64,000 nt of DNA from Salmonella enterica subsp. diarizonae (GCF_008692785.1 NZ_VXJV01000004.1:62001-126000); one strand, 5' to 3'. Positions 1 through 10,560 are shown, counted from the stretch's first letter. Numbers and translations are program-made. The notes: generated by a model not told the origin, from the letters alone.

Positions 1-913
1 TCAGTCCCGTTCGCGCGTCGAATCGCGCCACGCGCTCCTGAGCGCTATCGACGACCAGACGAATCCCTTCAATCGTCAAACTGGTTTCGGCAATGTTAGT
101 CGCCAACACCACTTTACGCATCCCGGCAGGTGCGGGAATAATCGCTTTGCGTTGCGTCTCCAGAGACAATGCGCCATACAGCGGACAAAGCAGGACATCG
201 CGCCCTACCCGCGACGCCAGATGTTCATGAACGCGCTGTATTTCGCCTACGCCGGGTAAAAATAGCAGCAGCGAACCACTTTCATTGCGCAGCAGTTCCG
301 CTGTCGCCATCGCGACGGCCTCATCAAAACGCAAATGCGCCGCGAGCGGCTGATAACGTCGCTCCACCGGAAACGCGCGCCCCTCCGAGACGATCGTCGG
401 CGCATCGGGCAATCGCTGACAAAGCCTGTTGTTATCCAGCGTCGCAGACATGATTAACAGCCTGAGATCGTCACGGAGCCCTTGCTGGATATCCAGCAAC
501 AGCGCCAGAGCTAAATCCGCCTGTAAACTGCGCTCATGAAATTCATCCAGTATCACCAGCCCCACGCCGCGTAATTCGGGATCGCGCTGGATCATTCTGG
601 TCAATACGCCTTCTGTCACCACTTCCAGCCGGGTATGCGGCCCCACGCAGCTTTGCGCGCGCATCCGGTAGCCTACCGTTTCGCCAGGCTTTTCATTCAA
701 CCCTTCCGCCAGACGCTGCGCGACATTACGCGCCGCCAGACGACGCGGTTCAAGCAGGAGGATTTTTCCAGCAACCGGACCTTGTTGCAGGAGTTGCAAC
801 GGCAACCAGGTGGATTTCCCCGCCCCGGTAGGCGCGGACAACAAAACCTGCGGCGCGGTTTTTAGGGCGGTCAACAATTCAGGCAATACGGCGGCAACGG
901 GCAATGACGTCAC
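1..913 (-). CDS. hrpB: ATP-dependent RNA helicase HrpB (N-terminal part, runs off the window)
   Basis: DEAH-family helicase of the HrpA/HrpB group. About 304 N-terminal residues are present and the rest lies beyond base 1. Reading the minus strand, a GTG at 913-911 preceded by a GGAG element starts MTSLPVAAVLPELL, like the E. coli protein. Walker A (APTGAGKS, residues 27-34), the Walker B box in the DEFH variant of HrpB and the SATLD motif III are all visible. An in-frame GTG at 925 is a weaker alternative start. It is transcribed divergently from thpR. The cellular role of HrpB is poorly defined in the family, so only the helicase assignment is firm. Confidence 0.95.
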   Translation of the reverse strand, partial: MTSLPVAAVLPELLTALKTAPQVLLSAPTGAGKSTWLPLQLLQQGPVAGKILLLEPRRLAARNVAQRLAEGLNEKPGETVGYRMRAQSCVGPHTRLEVVTEGVLTRMIQRDPELRGVGLVILDEFHERSLQADLALALLLDIQQGLRDDLRLLIMSATLDNNRLCQRLPDAPTIVSEGRAFPVERRYQPLAAHLRFDEAVAMATAELLRNESGSLLLFLPGVGEIQRVHEHLASRVGRDVLLCPLYGALSLETQRKAIIPAPAGMRKVVLATNIAETSLTIEGIRLVVDSAQERVARFDARTGL

Positions 914-985
914 AAACGGCTCCACAGGGTTAACTTTCTTTGCGCCGCATTGTAGCATCGTGTTAATCCATAACCGAGTATCCCT

Positions 986-1516
986 ATGTCTGAGCCAAAA
1001 CGGCTGTTTTTTGCTATTGACTTACCCGACGAGGCGCGCGCGCAAATTATCGCCTGGCGCGCCGTCCATTTTGCATCTGAAGACGGACGCCCCGTCGCGG
1101 CGGCGAACCTACACCTGACACTGGCCTTCTTAGGCAACGTCAGTAACGATAAGCAGCGCGCGCTTGCGCAACTGGCCGGACGAATTCGCCAGCCGGGCTT
1201 TACGCTGCATCTGAATGACGCCGGTCAGTGGCTGCGTTCGCGCGTTGTGTGGCTGGGGATGCGCCAGCCGCCGCGCGGGTTGTTGCAGTTGGCGAACATG
1301 CTGCGCGCGCAGGCCGCCCGCAGCGGTTGTTACCAAAGTCCGCAGCCTTTTCACCCGCATATTACGCTGCTGCGCGACGCCAGCCATGCGGTGGCTATCC
1401 CGCCGCCGGGCTTTTGCTGGTCATTCCCGGTCACGTCGTTTGCGCTTTACGCCTCTTCGTATGAGCAAGGCCGCACCCGCTATGCCGAGCTACAGCGCTG
1501 GACGCTGGGCGAATAA
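986..1516 (+). CDS. thpR: RNA 2',3'-cyclic phosphodiesterase (2H family, formerly LigT)
   Basis: A 176-aa cytoplasmic protein of the 2H phosphoesterase superfamily, which hydrolyses 2',3'-cyclic phosphate RNA ends and can reversibly join tRNA halves through a 2',5' bond. Both catalytic HxTx motifs are present: HLTL at residues 43-46 and HITL at 125-128. The length matches the E. coli protein. The gene starts at ATG 986, diverges from hrpB, and ends 16 bp before sfsA on the same strand, so the two are probably cotranscribed. Confidence 0.95.
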   Translation: MSEPKRLFFAIDLPDEARAQIIAWRAVHFASEDGRPVAAANLHLTLAFLGNVSNDKQRALAQLAGRIRQPGFTLHLNDAGQWLRSRVVWLGMRQPPRGLLQLANMLRAQAARSGCYQSPQPFHPHITLLRDASHAVAIPPPGFCWSFPVTSFALYASSYEQGRTRYAELQRWTLGE

Positions 1517-1532
1517 TCATGAAGGAATTTCG

Positions 1533-2237
1533 ATGCTATTCTCACCCCCTTTACAACGCGCTACGCTGATTCAGCGCTATAAACGTTTTTTAGCCGATGT
1601 GATCACCCCTGACGGTACGGCGCTCACGCTGCACTGTCCTAATACTGGCGCAATGACCGGCTGCGCCACGCCTGGCGATACCGTCTGGTATTCAACATCA
1701 GAAAATACTAAACGCAAATATCCGCACACCTGGGAATTGACTGAAACGCAATCCGGCGCATTCATTTGCGTAAATACTCTGTGGGCGAACCGGCTAACGA
1801 AAGAAGCGATTCAAGCGAATCGTCTGCCGGCTCTGGCGGGGTACAATATTCTGAAAAGTGAAGTCAAATATGGCGCCGAACGCAGCCGTATAGATTTTAT
1901 GTTACAGGCAGATTTCCGCCCGGACTGCTATATTGAAGTGAAATCGGTCACGTTAGCGGAAAAAGAAAACGGTTATTTTCCCGATGCCATCACCGAACGA
2001 GGGCAAAAACATCTTCGGGAGTTGATGGGCGTTGCGGCGGCAGGTCATCGCGCGGTGGTGTTGTTCGCGGTGCTGCACTCCGCCATTACACGTTTTTCAC
2101 CCGCACGTCATATCGATATAAAATACGCGCAGCTATTGAGCGAGGCTCAGAATAAAGGCGTGGAAGTTTTAGCTTATAAAGCAGAACTTTCAGCCACAAA
2201 AATGGAACTGAACGAACCAGTACCCATAACATTGTAG
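1533..2237 (+). CDS. sfsA: SfsA family protein (sugar fermentation stimulation protein A)
   Basis: A 234-aa protein, the usual SfsA length. ATG 1533 ([12 protein letters not shown]) is chosen because it gives the family N-terminus and sits behind an AAGGA element; the reading frame is open further upstream but overlaps thpR in another frame. An OB-like N-terminal part is followed by a nuclease-like core with IDFML and [11 protein letters not shown] motifs resembling a PD-(D/E)xK site. SfsA was named because overexpression restored maltose fermentation in a crp mutant; its biochemical function is not settled. It follows thpR and precedes dksA. Confidence 0.93.
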   Translation: MLFSPPLQRATLIQRYKRFLADVITPDGTALTLHCPNTGAMTGCATPGDTVWYSTSENTKRKYPHTWELTETQSGAFICVNTLWANRLTKEAIQANRLPALAGYNILKSEVKYGAERSRIDFMLQADFRPDCYIEVKSVTLAEKENGYFPDAITERGQKHLRELMGVAAAGHRAVVLFAVLHSAITRFSPARHIDIKYAQLLSEAQNKGVEVLAYKAELSATKMELNEPVPITL

Positions 2238-2413
2238 TGGAATAACCGCCTGATTAATAAGTATTCTGGCCGCGTGCGTAAATACGCTTTTCCTCACAGG
2301 GTTGTCAAGTGTTACGTTTAGATAATTGCTATCCGGAAAAGCATCTGCTATTTATAGCGACCTGATTTTCCCCCGAACATGGGGATCGATAGTGCGTGTT
2401 AAGGAGAAGCAAC

Positions 2414-2869
2414 ATGCAAGAAGGGCAAAACCGTAAAACATCGTCCCTGAGTATTCTCGCCATCGCTGGGGTGGAGCCGTACCAGGAGAAACCGGGCGAA
2501 GAGTATATGAACGAAGCCCAGCTATCGCACTTCAAGCGTATTCTTGAAGCATGGCGTAATCAACTCCGGGATGAAGTCGATCGCACTGTGACGCACATGC
2601 AGGACGAAGCCGCTAACTTCCCCGATCCGGTCGATCGCGCCGCGCAGGAAGAGGAGTTTAGCCTGGAGTTACGTAATCGTGACCGTGAGCGCAAACTGAT
2701 CAAAAAGATCGAGAAGACGCTGAAGAAAGTGGAAGATGAAGACTTCGGTTATTGCGAATCCTGCGGGGTGGAGATTGGTATCCGCCGCCTGGAGGCGCGT
2801 CCGACAGCCGATCTGTGCATCGACTGCAAAACGCTGGCTGAAATTCGCGAAAAACAGATGGCGGGTTAA
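2414..2869 (+). CDS. dksA: RNA polymerase-binding transcription factor DksA
   Basis: A 151-aa protein nearly identical to E. coli DksA. It inserts a coiled coil into the RNA polymerase secondary channel and works with ppGpp in the stringent response. Visible features are the coiled-coil tip with the acidic pair D71 and D74 (DPVD), the long charged coil, and the four-cysteine zinc finger C114/C117/C135/C138. ATG 2414 ([10 protein letters not shown]) has an AAGGAG ribosome site directly upstream; an in-frame GTG 18 bp earlier is rejected. A 176-bp gap after sfsA holds its promoter region, and a hairpin terminator follows. Confidence 0.98.
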   Translation: MQEGQNRKTSSLSILAIAGVEPYQEKPGEEYMNEAQLSHFKRILEAWRNQLRDEVDRTVTHMQDEAANFPDPVDRAAQEEEFSLELRNRDRERKLIKKIEKTLKKVEDEDFGYCESCGVEIGIRRLEARPTADLCIDCKTLAEIREKQMAG

Positions 2870-2898
2870 TCCCGTTCGTTTCTACCCTATTTATGACA

Positions 2899-2925
2899 GG
2901 CGGGAGTTTTCCCGCCTTATTCTTT
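2899..2925 (+). terminator. Rho-independent terminator after dksA
   Basis: GGCGGGA at 2899-2905 pairs with TCCCGCC at 2910-2916, followed by a T-rich stretch. It lies between dksA and gluQ, so gluQ expression may depend on readthrough. Confidence 0.75.
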
Positions 2926-2937
2926 ATTGCCCGCAGC

Positions 2938-3834
2938 ATGACTGACTCACACTATATTGGCCGTTTCGCGCCGTCGCCATCCGGCGAACTGCATTTCGGC
3001 TCGTTAATCGCCGCCCTCGGCAGCTATCTACAAGCCCGCGCGCAACGCGGAGTCTGGCGCGTTCGCATAGAGGATATCGATCCCCCACGTGAAGTTTCCG
3101 GTGCCGCAGCGACCATTCTGCGTCAACTGGAACATTACGGCCTGCACTGGGATGGCGAGGTCTTATGGCAATCACAGCGTCATGAGGCCTATCGCGAGGC
3201 GCTGGCCTGGCTTCACGAGCAGGGACTGAGCTACTACTGCACCTGCCCCCGCTCGCGCATTCAACGTCTGGGCGGTATTTACGACGGCCATTGCCGGACA
3301 TTATGCCACGGGCCGGAGAATGCCGCCGTCAGAATTAAACAGCAGCATCCGGTGATGCGTTTCCATGATGCCTTGCGCGGCGACATCCAGGCTGACCCAC
3401 AACTGGCTAGCGAAGATTTTATTATCCACCGCCGCGACGGACTGTTTGCTTATAATCTGGCCGTAGTGGTCGACGATCATTTTCAGGGGGTGACGGAGAT
3501 CGTCCGCGGCGCGGATTTAATCGAACCCACTGTCCGACAACTTTCACTGTATAAACAGTTTGGCTGGCGTGCGCCAGGTTACGTTCACCTTCCGCTGGCG
3601 CTCAACGAACAAGGCGCTAAACTTTCCAAGCAGAATCATGCCTCTGCGCTTCCAACGGGCGATCCGCGCCCGGTACTGGTCCAGGCATTACGCTTTTTAG
3701 GCCAGCGCGCCGTCGTAGCGTGGCAGGAGATGTCTGTTGAGGAGTTGCTGCGCTTTGCAGTGGCGCACTGGAGGCTTACAGCCGTACCCACATCGGCTAA
3801 TGTAAATCCGGCATTCTCAAATGCGTCTCGCTGA
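2938..3834 (+). CDS. gluQ: Glutamyl-Q tRNA(Asp) synthetase
   Basis: A 298-aa truncated paralogue of glutamyl-tRNA synthetase lacking the anticodon-binding domain. It attaches glutamate to queuosine at position 34 of tRNA(Asp). ATG 2938 ([21 protein letters not shown]) gives the family start; the HIGH-like motif is in SGELHFGSL and the KMSKS-like motif is AKLSKQN. CxC and nearby Cys/Tyr residues (YYCTCP) fit the family zinc site. It sits just downstream of the dksA terminator, as in other enterobacteria. Confidence 0.95.
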   Translation: MTDSHYIGRFAPSPSGELHFGSLIAALGSYLQARAQRGVWRVRIEDIDPPREVSGAAATILRQLEHYGLHWDGEVLWQSQRHEAYREALAWLHEQGLSYYCTCPRSRIQRLGGIYDGHCRTLCHGPENAAVRIKQQHPVMRFHDALRGDIQADPQLASEDFIIHRRDGLFAYNLAVVVDDHFQGVTEIVRGADLIEPTVRQLSLYKQFGWRAPGYVHLPLALNEQGAKLSKQNHASALPTGDPRPVLVQALRFLGQRAVVAWQEMSVEELLRFAVAHWRLTAVPTSANVNPAFSNASR

Positions 3835-3852
3835 GCTATGATTAGCCGCTAT

Positions 3853-3957
3853 TTTTACTCATCGTCTTTCGCATTGCTGCGGCGTTAATGAAGCTTACAG
3901 CCCGGGTCGCGTTGTTCTCTTACGCCCGTCTGCCGTAATGCGAAAGACATAGAGTAA
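3853..3957. repeat. About 105-bp palindromic intergenic element
   Basis: An inverted repeat spans most of the gluQ-pcnB gap. A perfect 12-bp arm, GTCTTTCGCATT at 3864-3875, pairs with AATGCGAAAGAC at 3937-3948, and similarity extends outward (TTACTC-like) and inward for about 10 more bases on each side. It does not match REP or ERIC. It looks like a small non-autonomous palindromic element or a large leader hairpin upstream of pcnB; I cannot name the family. Confidence 0.6.
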
Positions 3958-3995
3958 GTTGATCTTATTAATGTATGACACTACCGAGGTGCGCT

Positions 3996-5393
3996 ATTTT
4001 TACCCGAGTCGCTAATTTTTGCCGTAAGGTGTTAAGCCGCGAGGAGAGCGAGGCAGAACAAGCCGTCGCCCGTCCACATATGACGATTATCCCGCGTGAA
4101 CAGCACGCTATCTCCCGCAAAGATATCAGTGAAAATGCCCTCAAGGTACTGTACAGGCTGAACAAAGCGGGCTATGAAGCCTACCTGGTCGGCGGCGGCG
4201 TCCGCGATCTCCTGCTCGGCAAAAAGCCGAAGGATTTCGACGTGACCACCAACGCTACGCCGGACCAGGTACGGAAATTATTCCGCAATTGCCGTCTGGT
4301 GGGACGTCGTTTCCGCCTGGCTCACGTGATGTTTGGCCCGGAAATTATCGAAGTGGCAACGTTTCGTGGTCATCATGAAGGCAGTGAAAGCGACCGTACT
4401 ACTTCCCAGCGTGGGCAAAACGGTATGCTGCTGCGCGATAATATCTTTGGCTCTATCGAAGAAGATGCTCAGCGCCGCGATTTCACCATCAACAGCCTTT
4501 ACTACAGCGTGGCGGATTTTACCGTGCGCGATTACGTCGGCGGGATGCAGGATCTGAAAGAAGGCGTGATTCGTCTGATCGGCAATCCGGAAACGCGCTA
4601 CCGCGAAGATCCGGTTCGGATGCTGCGCGCCGTGCGTTTCGCCGCGAAGCTCAATATGCGTATCAGCCCTGAAACGGCGGAACCAATCCCGCGTCTGGCG
4701 ACCTTGCTAAACGACATTCCTCCCGCACGCCTGTTCGAAGAGTCGCTGAAGCTGTTGCAGGCGGGGAACGGTTTTGAAACCTATCAACAACTGCGGGAAT
4801 ACAACCTCTTCCAGCCCTTGTTTCCTACCATTACGCGTTATTTCACCGAAAACGGCGACAGCGCAATGGAACGCATCATTGCGCAGGTGTTGAAGAATAC
4901 GGATAACCGCATCCGTAACGAGATGCGCGTTAACCCGGCATTCTTGTTTGCCGCCATGTTCTGGTATCCGCTGCTGGAGATGGCGCAAAAAATCGCTCAG
5001 GAGAGCGGCCTTGCCTATTACGATGCTTTCGCGCTGGCCATGAATGACGTGCTGGATGAAGCCTGCCGCTCGCTGGCGATCCCGAAACGCCTTACCACGC
5101 TTACCCGTGATATTTGGCAGCTTCAGTTACGGATGTCGCGACGTCAGGGCAAACGCGCCTGGAAGCTGATGGAACATCCCAAATTCCGCGCCGCGTTTGA
5201 TTTGCTGGAGCTGCGCGCTCAGGTGGAAAATAATACTGAACTGCAACGTCTGGCGCAGTGGTGGGGCGAGTTTCAGGCTTCCGCGCCGCCGGAACAAAAA
5301 GGGATGCTTAACGAGCTGGACGACGATCCTGCTCCGCGCCGCCGCCGTTCACGTCCGCGTCGAAAAACGCCGCGTCGCGAGGGTGCCGCATGA
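3996..5393 (+). CDS. pcnB: Poly(A) polymerase I, apparent AUU start codon
   Basis: Adds 3' poly(A) tails to RNA, promoting decay, and affects ColE1-type plasmid copy number. The nucleotidyltransferase core shows [10 protein letters not shown] and DFDVTT (catalytic Asp pair), followed by the family RNA-binding region and a basic tail rich in [10 protein letters not shown] place the start at ATT 3996 because this gives [11 protein letters not shown] and exactly 465 residues as in E. coli, where pcnB is known to use AUU, and a GAGG element lies a few bases upstream (3986-3989). An ATG at 3975 in the same frame would overlap that ribosome site. The stop overlaps the folK start by 4 bp. Confidence 0.95.
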   Translation: MFTRVANFCRKVLSREESEAEQAVARPHMTIIPREQHAISRKDISENALKVLYRLNKAGYEAYLVGGGVRDLLLGKKPKDFDVTTNATPDQVRKLFRNCRLVGRRFRLAHVMFGPEIIEVATFRGHHEGSESDRTTSQRGQNGMLLRDNIFGSIEEDAQRRDFTINSLYYSVADFTVRDYVGGMQDLKEGVIRLIGNPETRYREDPVRMLRAVRFAAKLNMRISPETAEPIPRLATLLNDIPPARLFEESLKLLQAGNGFETYQQLREYNLFQPLFPTITRYFTENGDSAMERIIAQVLKNTDNRIRNEMRVNPAFLFAAMFWYPLLEMAQKIAQESGLAYYDAFALAMNDVLDEACRSLAIPKRLTTLTRDIWQLQLRMSRRQGKRAWKLMEHPKFRAAFDLLELRAQVENNTELQRLAQWWGEFQASAPPEQKGMLNELDDDPAPRRRRSRPRRKTPRREGAA

Positions 5394-5869
5394 CGATCGC
5401 ATATATCGCGCTTGGCAGTAATCTGGCTTCTCCGCTGGAGCAGGTCAATGCCGCCCTGAAGGCTATCGCCGATATTCCCGATAGCCGTATCGTCGCGGTT
5501 TCTTCGTTTTACCGCACGCCACCGCTTGGTCCACAGGATCAGCCTGACTACCTGAACGCCGCGGTGGCTCTGGATACCGCTCTCGCCCCCGAAGAATTGC
5601 TTAATTATACCCAGCGTATTGAACGACAACAGGGTCGCGAGCGCAAAGCGGAACGCTGGGGACCGCGCACGCTGGACATCGATATCATGCTGTTTGGCGA
5701 TAAAATCATTAATACCGAACGTCTGACAGTGCCGCACTACGATATGAAAAACCGCGGCTTTATGCTGTGGCCGCTGTTTGAAGTTGCGCCTGAATTGATC
5801 TTTCCGGACGGGCTCACTCTGCGCCAGCAACTTACGCTTCTGGCAGTAGAAAAACCGGCCAGTTGGTAA
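5390..5869 (+). CDS. folK: 2-amino-4-hydroxy-6-hydroxymethyldihydropteridine pyrophosphokinase
   Basis: A 159-aa HPPK of folate synthesis, transferring pyrophosphate from ATP to 6-hydroxymethyl-7,8-dihydropterin. The N-terminal ALGSNLASP motif and the [16 protein letters not shown] signature carrying the Mg-binding aspartates are present. It starts at an ATGA overlap with pcnB, indicating translational coupling. The length equals the E. coli enzyme. Panthothenate genes follow after a 122-bp gap. Confidence 0.97.
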   Translation: MTIAYIALGSNLASPLEQVNAALKAIADIPDSRIVAVSSFYRTPPLGPQDQPDYLNAAVALDTALAPEELLNYTQRIERQQGRERKAERWGPRTLDIDIMLFGDKIINTERLTVPHYDMKNRGFMLWPLFEVAPELIFPDGLTLRQQLTLLAVEKPASW

Positions 5870-5991
5870 AGGATTTCCCCCTTTCTTTAGCGTTTACTGC
5901 TTTCACTCCAATCGATTGCTTAAATCAATTGCCCCTCTGAATATGACTGTTAGAATGCCGGGAAATATAACCTTTACCATCAGGAAACGTT

Positions 5992-6783
5992 ATGAAACCC
6001 ACCACTATCGCCCTGTTGCGCAAATACAAGCAGGAAAAAAAACGCTTCGCCACCATTACCGCCTACGACTACAGTTTTGCCAGGCTGTTCGCCGATGAAG
6101 GCATCAACGTAATGCTGGTTGGCGACTCACTCGGCATGACGGTACAGGGACACGACTCTACCCTGCCGGTTACGGTAGAAGATATCGCCTATCACACCCG
6201 CGCGGTACGTCGGGGCGCGCCGAATTGTCTGCTGCTGGCCGATCTACCGTTTATGGCTTACGCCACGCCGGAGCAGGCATTTGCAAACGCGGCGACCTTA
6301 ATGCGCGCGGGCGCGAATATGGTCAAAATTGAAGGCGGCGCCTGGCTGGCCGATACCGTCAGGATGCTGGCCGAACGCGCCGTACCGGTGTGTGGTCATC
6401 TGGGGCTGACGCCGCAGTCGGTCAATATTTTTGGCGGTTACAAAGTTCAGGGCCGCGGTGATGCGGGTGATCAACTACTCAGCGATGCTCTGGAGCTGGA
6501 AGCGGCGGGTGCACAGCTATTAGTGCTGGAGTGCGTACCGGTTGAGCTGGCGAAACGCGTCACCCAGGCGCTCTCCATTCCGGTTATCGGTATTGGCGCG
6601 GGCAACGTTACCGATGGGCAAATTCTGGTCATGCATGATGCCTTCGGTATTACCGGCGGGCATATCCCTAAATTTGCGAAAAATTTCCTTAGCACAGCGG
6701 GCGACATCCGCGCCGCAGTACGGCAGTATATGGCTGAAGTCGAGTCTGGTGTTTATCCGGGCGAAGAACACAGTTTCCATTAA
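5992..6783 (+). CDS. panB: 3-methyl-2-oxobutanoate hydroxymethyltransferase
   Basis: First committed step of pantothenate synthesis: transfers a hydroxymethyl group from 5,10-methylenetetrahydrofolate to alpha-ketoisovalerate to give ketopantoate. The 263-aa TIM-barrel protein shows the metal-binding GDSLGM motif and the KIEGG strand, and ends in YPGEEHSFH like E. coli PanB. An AGGAAACG element precedes ATG 5992. panC follows on the same strand after a REP-containing gap. Confidence 0.97.
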   Translation: MKPTTIALLRKYKQEKKRFATITAYDYSFARLFADEGINVMLVGDSLGMTVQGHDSTLPVTVEDIAYHTRAVRRGAPNCLLLADLPFMAYATPEQAFANAATLMRAGANMVKIEGGAWLADTVRMLAERAVPVCGHLGLTPQSVNIFGGYKVQGRGDAGDQLLSDALELEAAGAQLLVLECVPVELAKRVTQALSIPVIGIGAGNVTDGQILVMHDAFGITGGHIPKFAKNFLSTAGDIRAAVRQYMAEVESGVYPGEEHSFH

Positions 6784-6788
6784 TTAGG

Positions 6789-6872
6789 GCATTCGTAGGC
6801 TGGATAAGACGCATTGCGTCGCCATCCGGGAAAATGCCTGATGGCACGACGCTTATCAGGCCTACAACGTAC
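6789..6872. repeat. REP/BIME element between panB and panC
   Basis: Two inverted REP-type units (TAGGCTGGATAAGACGC... and ...ACGCTTATCAGGCCTAC) face each other. This is the typical enterobacterial repetitive extragenic palindrome and can affect mRNA stability within the panBC transcript. Confidence 0.85.
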
Positions 6873-6902
6873 GGGAACTCAGTCAACTACAGGAGTCATA
6901 AC

Positions 6903-7754
6903 TTGTTGATTATCGAAACTCTGCCGCTGCTGCGCCAGCATATCCGCCGTTTGCGTCTGGAAGGCAAACGTATTGCGCTGGTGCCAACGATGGGTAACTT
7001 GCATGATGGACATATGAAACTCATTGATGAAGCTAAAGACCGCGCCGATGTGGTAGTGGCCAGTATCTTCGTCAACCCGATGCAGTTTGATCGCCCGGAC
7101 GATCTGACGCGCTATCCACGCACGTTGCAAGAAGATTGTGAAAAACTGAATAAGCGCAAAGTCGATATCATATTTGCCCCGGCCCCGGACCAGATCTATC
7201 CGCAGGGTACGGAAGGGCAAACTTATGTTGACGTTCCCGGCCTTTCTACCATGCTGGAAGGTGCCAGCCGTCCGGGACACTTTCGCGGTGTCGCCACTAT
7301 CGTCAGCAAATTGTTCAACCTGGTACAGCCGGACATCGCCTGCTTTGGCGAGAAGGATTTTCAACAACTTCGGCTTATCCGCAAAATGGTCGCCGATATG
7401 GGCTACGATATTGAGATCGTCGGCGTGCCTATCGTCCGCGCTAAAGATGGACTGGCGCTTAGCTCGCGTAATGGCTATCTGACGGCGGAACAACGTAAGT
7501 TAGCGCCGGGTTTATATAACGTGATGAGCGACTTAGGCGAAAAATTACAGGCCGGAGAGCGCGACCTTGAAGAGATGATTGCCATCGCAGGCCAGGAGTT
7601 GAATGAAAAAGGCTTCCGCCCTGATGATATCCAGATCCGCGATGCCGACACGCTGCTTGAACTGATGGACGCCAGCAAACGCGCGGTGATCCTGATGTCC
7701 GCATGGCTGGGACAAGCGCGGCTTATCGATAATAAAATTATTGAGCTATCCTGA
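6903..7754 (+). CDS. panC: Pantothenate synthetase (pantoate--beta-alanine ligase), TTG start
   Basis: A 283-aa ATP-dependent ligase joining pantoate and beta-alanine through a pantoyl-adenylate. The nucleotidyltransferase HxGH-type motif is in MGNLHDGH, and GEKDFQQ and LSSRNGYL (KMSKS-like region) are conserved. The start is TTG at 6903 ([10 protein letters not shown]): it gives the exact E. coli length, with AGGAG at 6890-6894 eight bases upstream. Upstream in-frame codons run through the REP element and are not credible. Confidence 0.96.
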   Translation: MLIIETLPLLRQHIRRLRLEGKRIALVPTMGNLHDGHMKLIDEAKDRADVVVASIFVNPMQFDRPDDLTRYPRTLQEDCEKLNKRKVDIIFAPAPDQIYPQGTEGQTYVDVPGLSTMLEGASRPGHFRGVATIVSKLFNLVQPDIACFGEKDFQQLRLIRKMVADMGYDIEIVGVPIVRAKDGLALSSRNGYLTAEQRKLAPGLYNVMSDLGEKLQAGERDLEEMIAIAGQELNEKGFRPDDIQIRDADTLLELMDASKRAVILMSAWLGQARLIDNKIIELS

Positions 7755-7761
7755 ATAGCCG

Positions 7762-7793
7762 CCGCTGGCGCGCACCACCGTTAGCGCCAGCGG
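7762..7793. terminator. Hairpin between the convergent genes panC and rpnC
   Basis: CCGCTGGCGC at 7762-7771 pairs perfectly with GCGCCAGCGG at 7784-7793. It overlaps the 3' end of the convergent gene and lacks a clear T tract, so it may be only a weak or Rho-assisted terminator. Confidence 0.45.
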
Positions 7794-8674
7794 ATTATCT
7801 GCTCGATCTCATCATCCGTTAAAGTGGTTATCTGCGCCACCGCCTCACGCGTCATTCCGCTCTCCAGCATACGGCGGGCGATATTACGTCGCTCCTCAGT
7901 TTTGCCTTCCTGAAGTCCTTCTCGTTTACCTTCCAGCATGCCCTCCCGCACCCCCTTTTGCATACCTTGTTCTTCAAACCATTCAGCGAGCGTCATCATA
8001 GATTCCTCCTGCGGCAATCGGTTCGCCAGCTCCCTGTAAAATACCTGTGGTTGATCAGTATGCCCACGCTGCACCATATAGCTGAGCAGCGAGTTCAGCT
8101 GACTTTCCGTAGTGTACTCTGCGCTTATCAGCGTTACCAGCCGCTCCAGCAGCGCGATCCGTCGATGCTGCATGATGTCATCGTCGGGGATAACGGTAAT
8201 ATCCACCAGCGGAAAAGGCTCACTATAGATACGCCGCGCCAGCTCGGGTAAGGCGAACATATCCAGCCAGCTCATCGACAGCGGGTAAGGCGACGTTTTT
8301 TCCTGATAAAACAACAGGGGCACCACCAGCGGGAGCGGCCCGTTTTCATCTTTTAAAAGACGGTGCATCGCCGCAATTGCGTAACGCATCATACGAAACG
8401 CCATCTTTTTGTCTGCGGTACTTTGGTGTTCAATCAAGACATGGATATAGCCGGATGTCCCCTGCATTTTTACCGAATAAAGCACATCGGAATACTGCTC
8501 TTTAAGGCTCTCCTCAACAGAGTGACTCGATTCCAGACGCAGCGTATCCAGATCGCAGATCCCCCGTATTTCCGCCGGTAGGTGGATATCCAGAAAATCA
8601 CGGGCCGTATCAGGGTGCATTAAAAACTGTTTGAAAAAGGCATCGTGCGGCGTGTTGCTTATGAGTTCCATCAT
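7781..8674 (-). CDS. rpnC: Rpn family recombination-promoting nuclease / transposase-like protein
   Basis: About 297 aa, beginning MMELISNTPHDAFFKQFL. The ISTTPHDxxFK-like start and a PD-(D/E)xK nuclease core (SDVLYSVKM followed by IHVLIEHQS) identify the Rpn (Transposase_31/YhgA-like) family. Some E. coli Rpn proteins are Ca-stimulated DNases that raise RecA-independent recombination. The C-terminus holds a charged repeat (EGMLEGKREGLQEGKTEE) and a short helical end. E. coli has rpnC at this position between panC and panD, hence the symbol. The start at 8674 is chosen over 8719 because an AGGT element precedes it and the family begins here. Confidence 0.85.
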   Translation of the reverse strand: MMELISNTPHDAFFKQFLMHPDTARDFLDIHLPAEIRGICDLDTLRLESSHSVEESLKEQYSDVLYSVKMQGTSGYIHVLIEHQSTADKKMAFRMMRYAIAAMHRLLKDENGPLPLVVPLLFYQEKTSPYPLSMSWLDMFALPELARRIYSEPFPLVDITVIPDDDIMQHRRIALLERLVTLISAEYTTESQLNSLLSYMVQRGHTDQPQVFYRELANRLPQEESMMTLAEWFEEQGMQKGVREGMLEGKREGLQEGKTEERRNIARRMLESGMTREAVAQITTLTDDEIEQIIRWR

Positions 8675-8894
8675 CTGACCTGCATTTTCTCGTCCAGTGC
8701 GTGCAGTATCCCTTCGCAAATTGCCGGGGTCAGTGAGACATTTTCTCTTTTACGAGGCGGCTCGGGATGAAAATCAATAAGATACAAACATTACTGTCGA
8801 CTCTGGAAAATAGCGCGCAAACAACGCCAGGAAACGACACGCGATGTATAGACACCCTGTAAAAATCGGGCAATACTGCCTGAGAATTTTCTCA

Positions 8895-8913
8895 AAGCAG
8901 GCGCCGCCTGCTT
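8895..8913 (+). promoter_or_regulatory. Hairpin in the panD leader
   Basis: A perfect 8-bp stem, AAGCAGGC and GCCTGCTT with a 3-nt loop, lies 31 bp before the panD start. It could be a leader structure or a weak terminator; no function can be assigned from sequence alone. Confidence 0.35.
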
Positions 8914-8944
8914 CGTCATTGATAATGAGTTAAAGGTAGACGTT

Positions 8945-9325
8945 ATGATTCGCACAATGTTGCAAGGTAAGCTCCATCGCGTCAAAGTAACCCAGGCTGA
9001 CCTGCATTACGAAGGCTCCTGCGCTATTGATCAGGATTTTCTCGACGCGGCCGGAATTCTGGAAAACGAAGCCATTGATATCTGGAATGTATCTAATGGT
9101 AAGCGCTTCTCAACCTATGCGATTGCGGCGGAGCGAGGCTCTAAAATTATCTCCGTCAACGGCGCAGCGGCACATTGCGCCGCTGTGGGCGATATTGTCA
9201 TTATCGCCAGCTTTGTCACCATGAGCGATGAAGAAGCGCGCACCTGGCGCCCAAACGTCGCCTACTTCGAAGGCGATAACGAAATGAAGCGTACAGCGAA
9301 AGCCATTCCGGTTCAGGTTGCCTGA
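8945..9325 (+). CDS. panD: Aspartate 1-decarboxylase proenzyme
   Basis: Makes beta-alanine for pantothenate synthesis. The 126-aa proenzyme cleaves itself between Gly24 and Ser25 (YEGSCAID) to create the pyruvoyl cofactor; both residues are present. The sequence is nearly identical to E. coli PanD across its length. An AAAGGTAG element lies upstream of ATG 8945. It is separated from panBC by the oppositely oriented rpnC gene, as in E. coli. Confidence 0.98.
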   Translation: MIRTMLQGKLHRVKVTQADLHYEGSCAIDQDFLDAAGILENEAIDIWNVSNGKRFSTYAIAAERGSKIISVNGAAAHCAAVGDIVIIASFVTMSDEEARTWRPNVAYFEGDNEMKRTAKAIPVQVA

Positions 9326-9330
9326 TTACG

Positions 9331-10560
9331 CTATCCCTGCGGCTGGTTGCTGATCAGCCGCGACATCGTTTCCAGCGAATCCGTTCTTAAAATATACAGA
9401 CGTTTTAATAAGAACGGATTATCCCCCGGCTTCACCTTCCCTTTCACCGTCGTTACCGCCATATGAAACCCGGCATCTTTTGCCGCTTTGATCGCGGTCG
9501 CGTTATAGCCGCCAAAGGGATAAGAAAGATAAAATACGTGCGGAGTAAACTGTGCGAGCGCCCGCCGCGAGCGTTCAAAATCAAACAGAATATTATGGTA
9601 GCTGCGGCTATATAAAATCGGACGCCGATGCCCGTCTACCCGGTGTAAAAAGTGGGTATGCGATTGAAAATCAAAAACATCGCTTATCTCGCGCAATTCG
9701 GACACGCTCATAAATTGCAACGACTTAGGATTCCATTTTTGCGGATGGCGCTTAATACGCGATGAGATAATAAACGCTGTCGCTTTCATACCGTACTGCT
9801 TTAACACCGGATACGCATAGCGACTCACCGATTTAAGGCCATCGTCAAAGGTGATAGCCACCGCGCGCGCCGGGAAATTAGCGCGGTTATGGATGTAATC
9901 CTCCAGTTGGTACATCGTCAACGTGGCATAGCCGCGATCGCGAAGCCAGGTCATTTGGTTGCTGAATGCGCGAACCGAAGTCGTGGTGGACGTATGGCGA
10001 AAACGGGTATTCTCTTCATCGCGTAAGATGTGATGATAGGTCAAAATAGGAATGCCGTTGTCTTCCTGGGCATCCAGGGCGCTGACATAAGCCAGCCTGT
10101 CGCCAATACGGATCTGATACCAGGTTTGATGTAGCCGGCCTTTCAGCTTGCTAATAATGGGGTAACGCAAATTATCCACCAGTACGCCAAACGGGGCGCT
10201 ACTGATGTCCGGCGCGTTATACACCGGCGTGTCTTTCCAGGTCACCAGATTCTGATTGCTGAGAGGCTTGTTAAGATCGCCCAGGCCATCTTCCACCTTT
10301 TGTTTCCCCTGCACGGACTCCAGATGGCCTTTATCGATAAACCCCACGCCAAAGCCGAATTTAAAGGCATAATAGTCAGCCGCTATGGGCGTTACGGAAA
10401 GAATTTGTCCGGCACGGATATTTCCCACGGTCACCATTTTATCGCCAATCTGCGACCAGATGGCGGCGTCTTTCGTCGTTTGCATATAACGAGCGGGCAA
10501 GGCAGCCAACACATTGCCGGAGAAAAAGAACAGCAAGATAAGAACAACGCGCATAACCAT
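9331..10560 (-). CDS. yadE: Exported polysaccharide deacetylase family protein YadE
   Basis: A 409-aa protein with an N-terminal signal peptide ([16 protein letters not shown]) and a C-terminal NodB-homology domain. The domain carries the TFDDG metal/catalytic motif, SHTHFLH with the two metal-binding histidines, and LSYPFGGYN. The first half is an SH3-like region. The expected activity is N- or O-deacetylation of a cell-surface polysaccharide, but the substrate is unknown. It lies downstream of yadI on the same strand and converges with panD. Confidence 0.88.
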   Translation of the reverse strand: MVMRVVLILLFFFSGNVLAALPARYMQTTKDAAIWSQIGDKMVTVGNIRAGQILSVTPIAADYYAFKFGFGVGFIDKGHLESVQGKQKVEDGLGDLNKPLSNQNLVTWKDTPVYNAPDISSAPFGVLVDNLRYPIISKLKGRLHQTWYQIRIGDRLAYVSALDAQEDNGIPILTYHHILRDEENTRFRHTSTTTSVRAFSNQMTWLRDRGYATLTMYQLEDYIHNRANFPARAVAITFDDGLKSVSRYAYPVLKQYGMKATAFIISSRIKRHPQKWNPKSLQFMSVSELREISDVFDFQSHTHFLHRVDGHRRPILYSRSYHNILFDFERSRRALAQFTPHVFYLSYPFGGYNATAIKAAKDAGFHMAVTTVKGKVKPGDNPFLLKRLYILRTDSLETMSRLISNQPQG

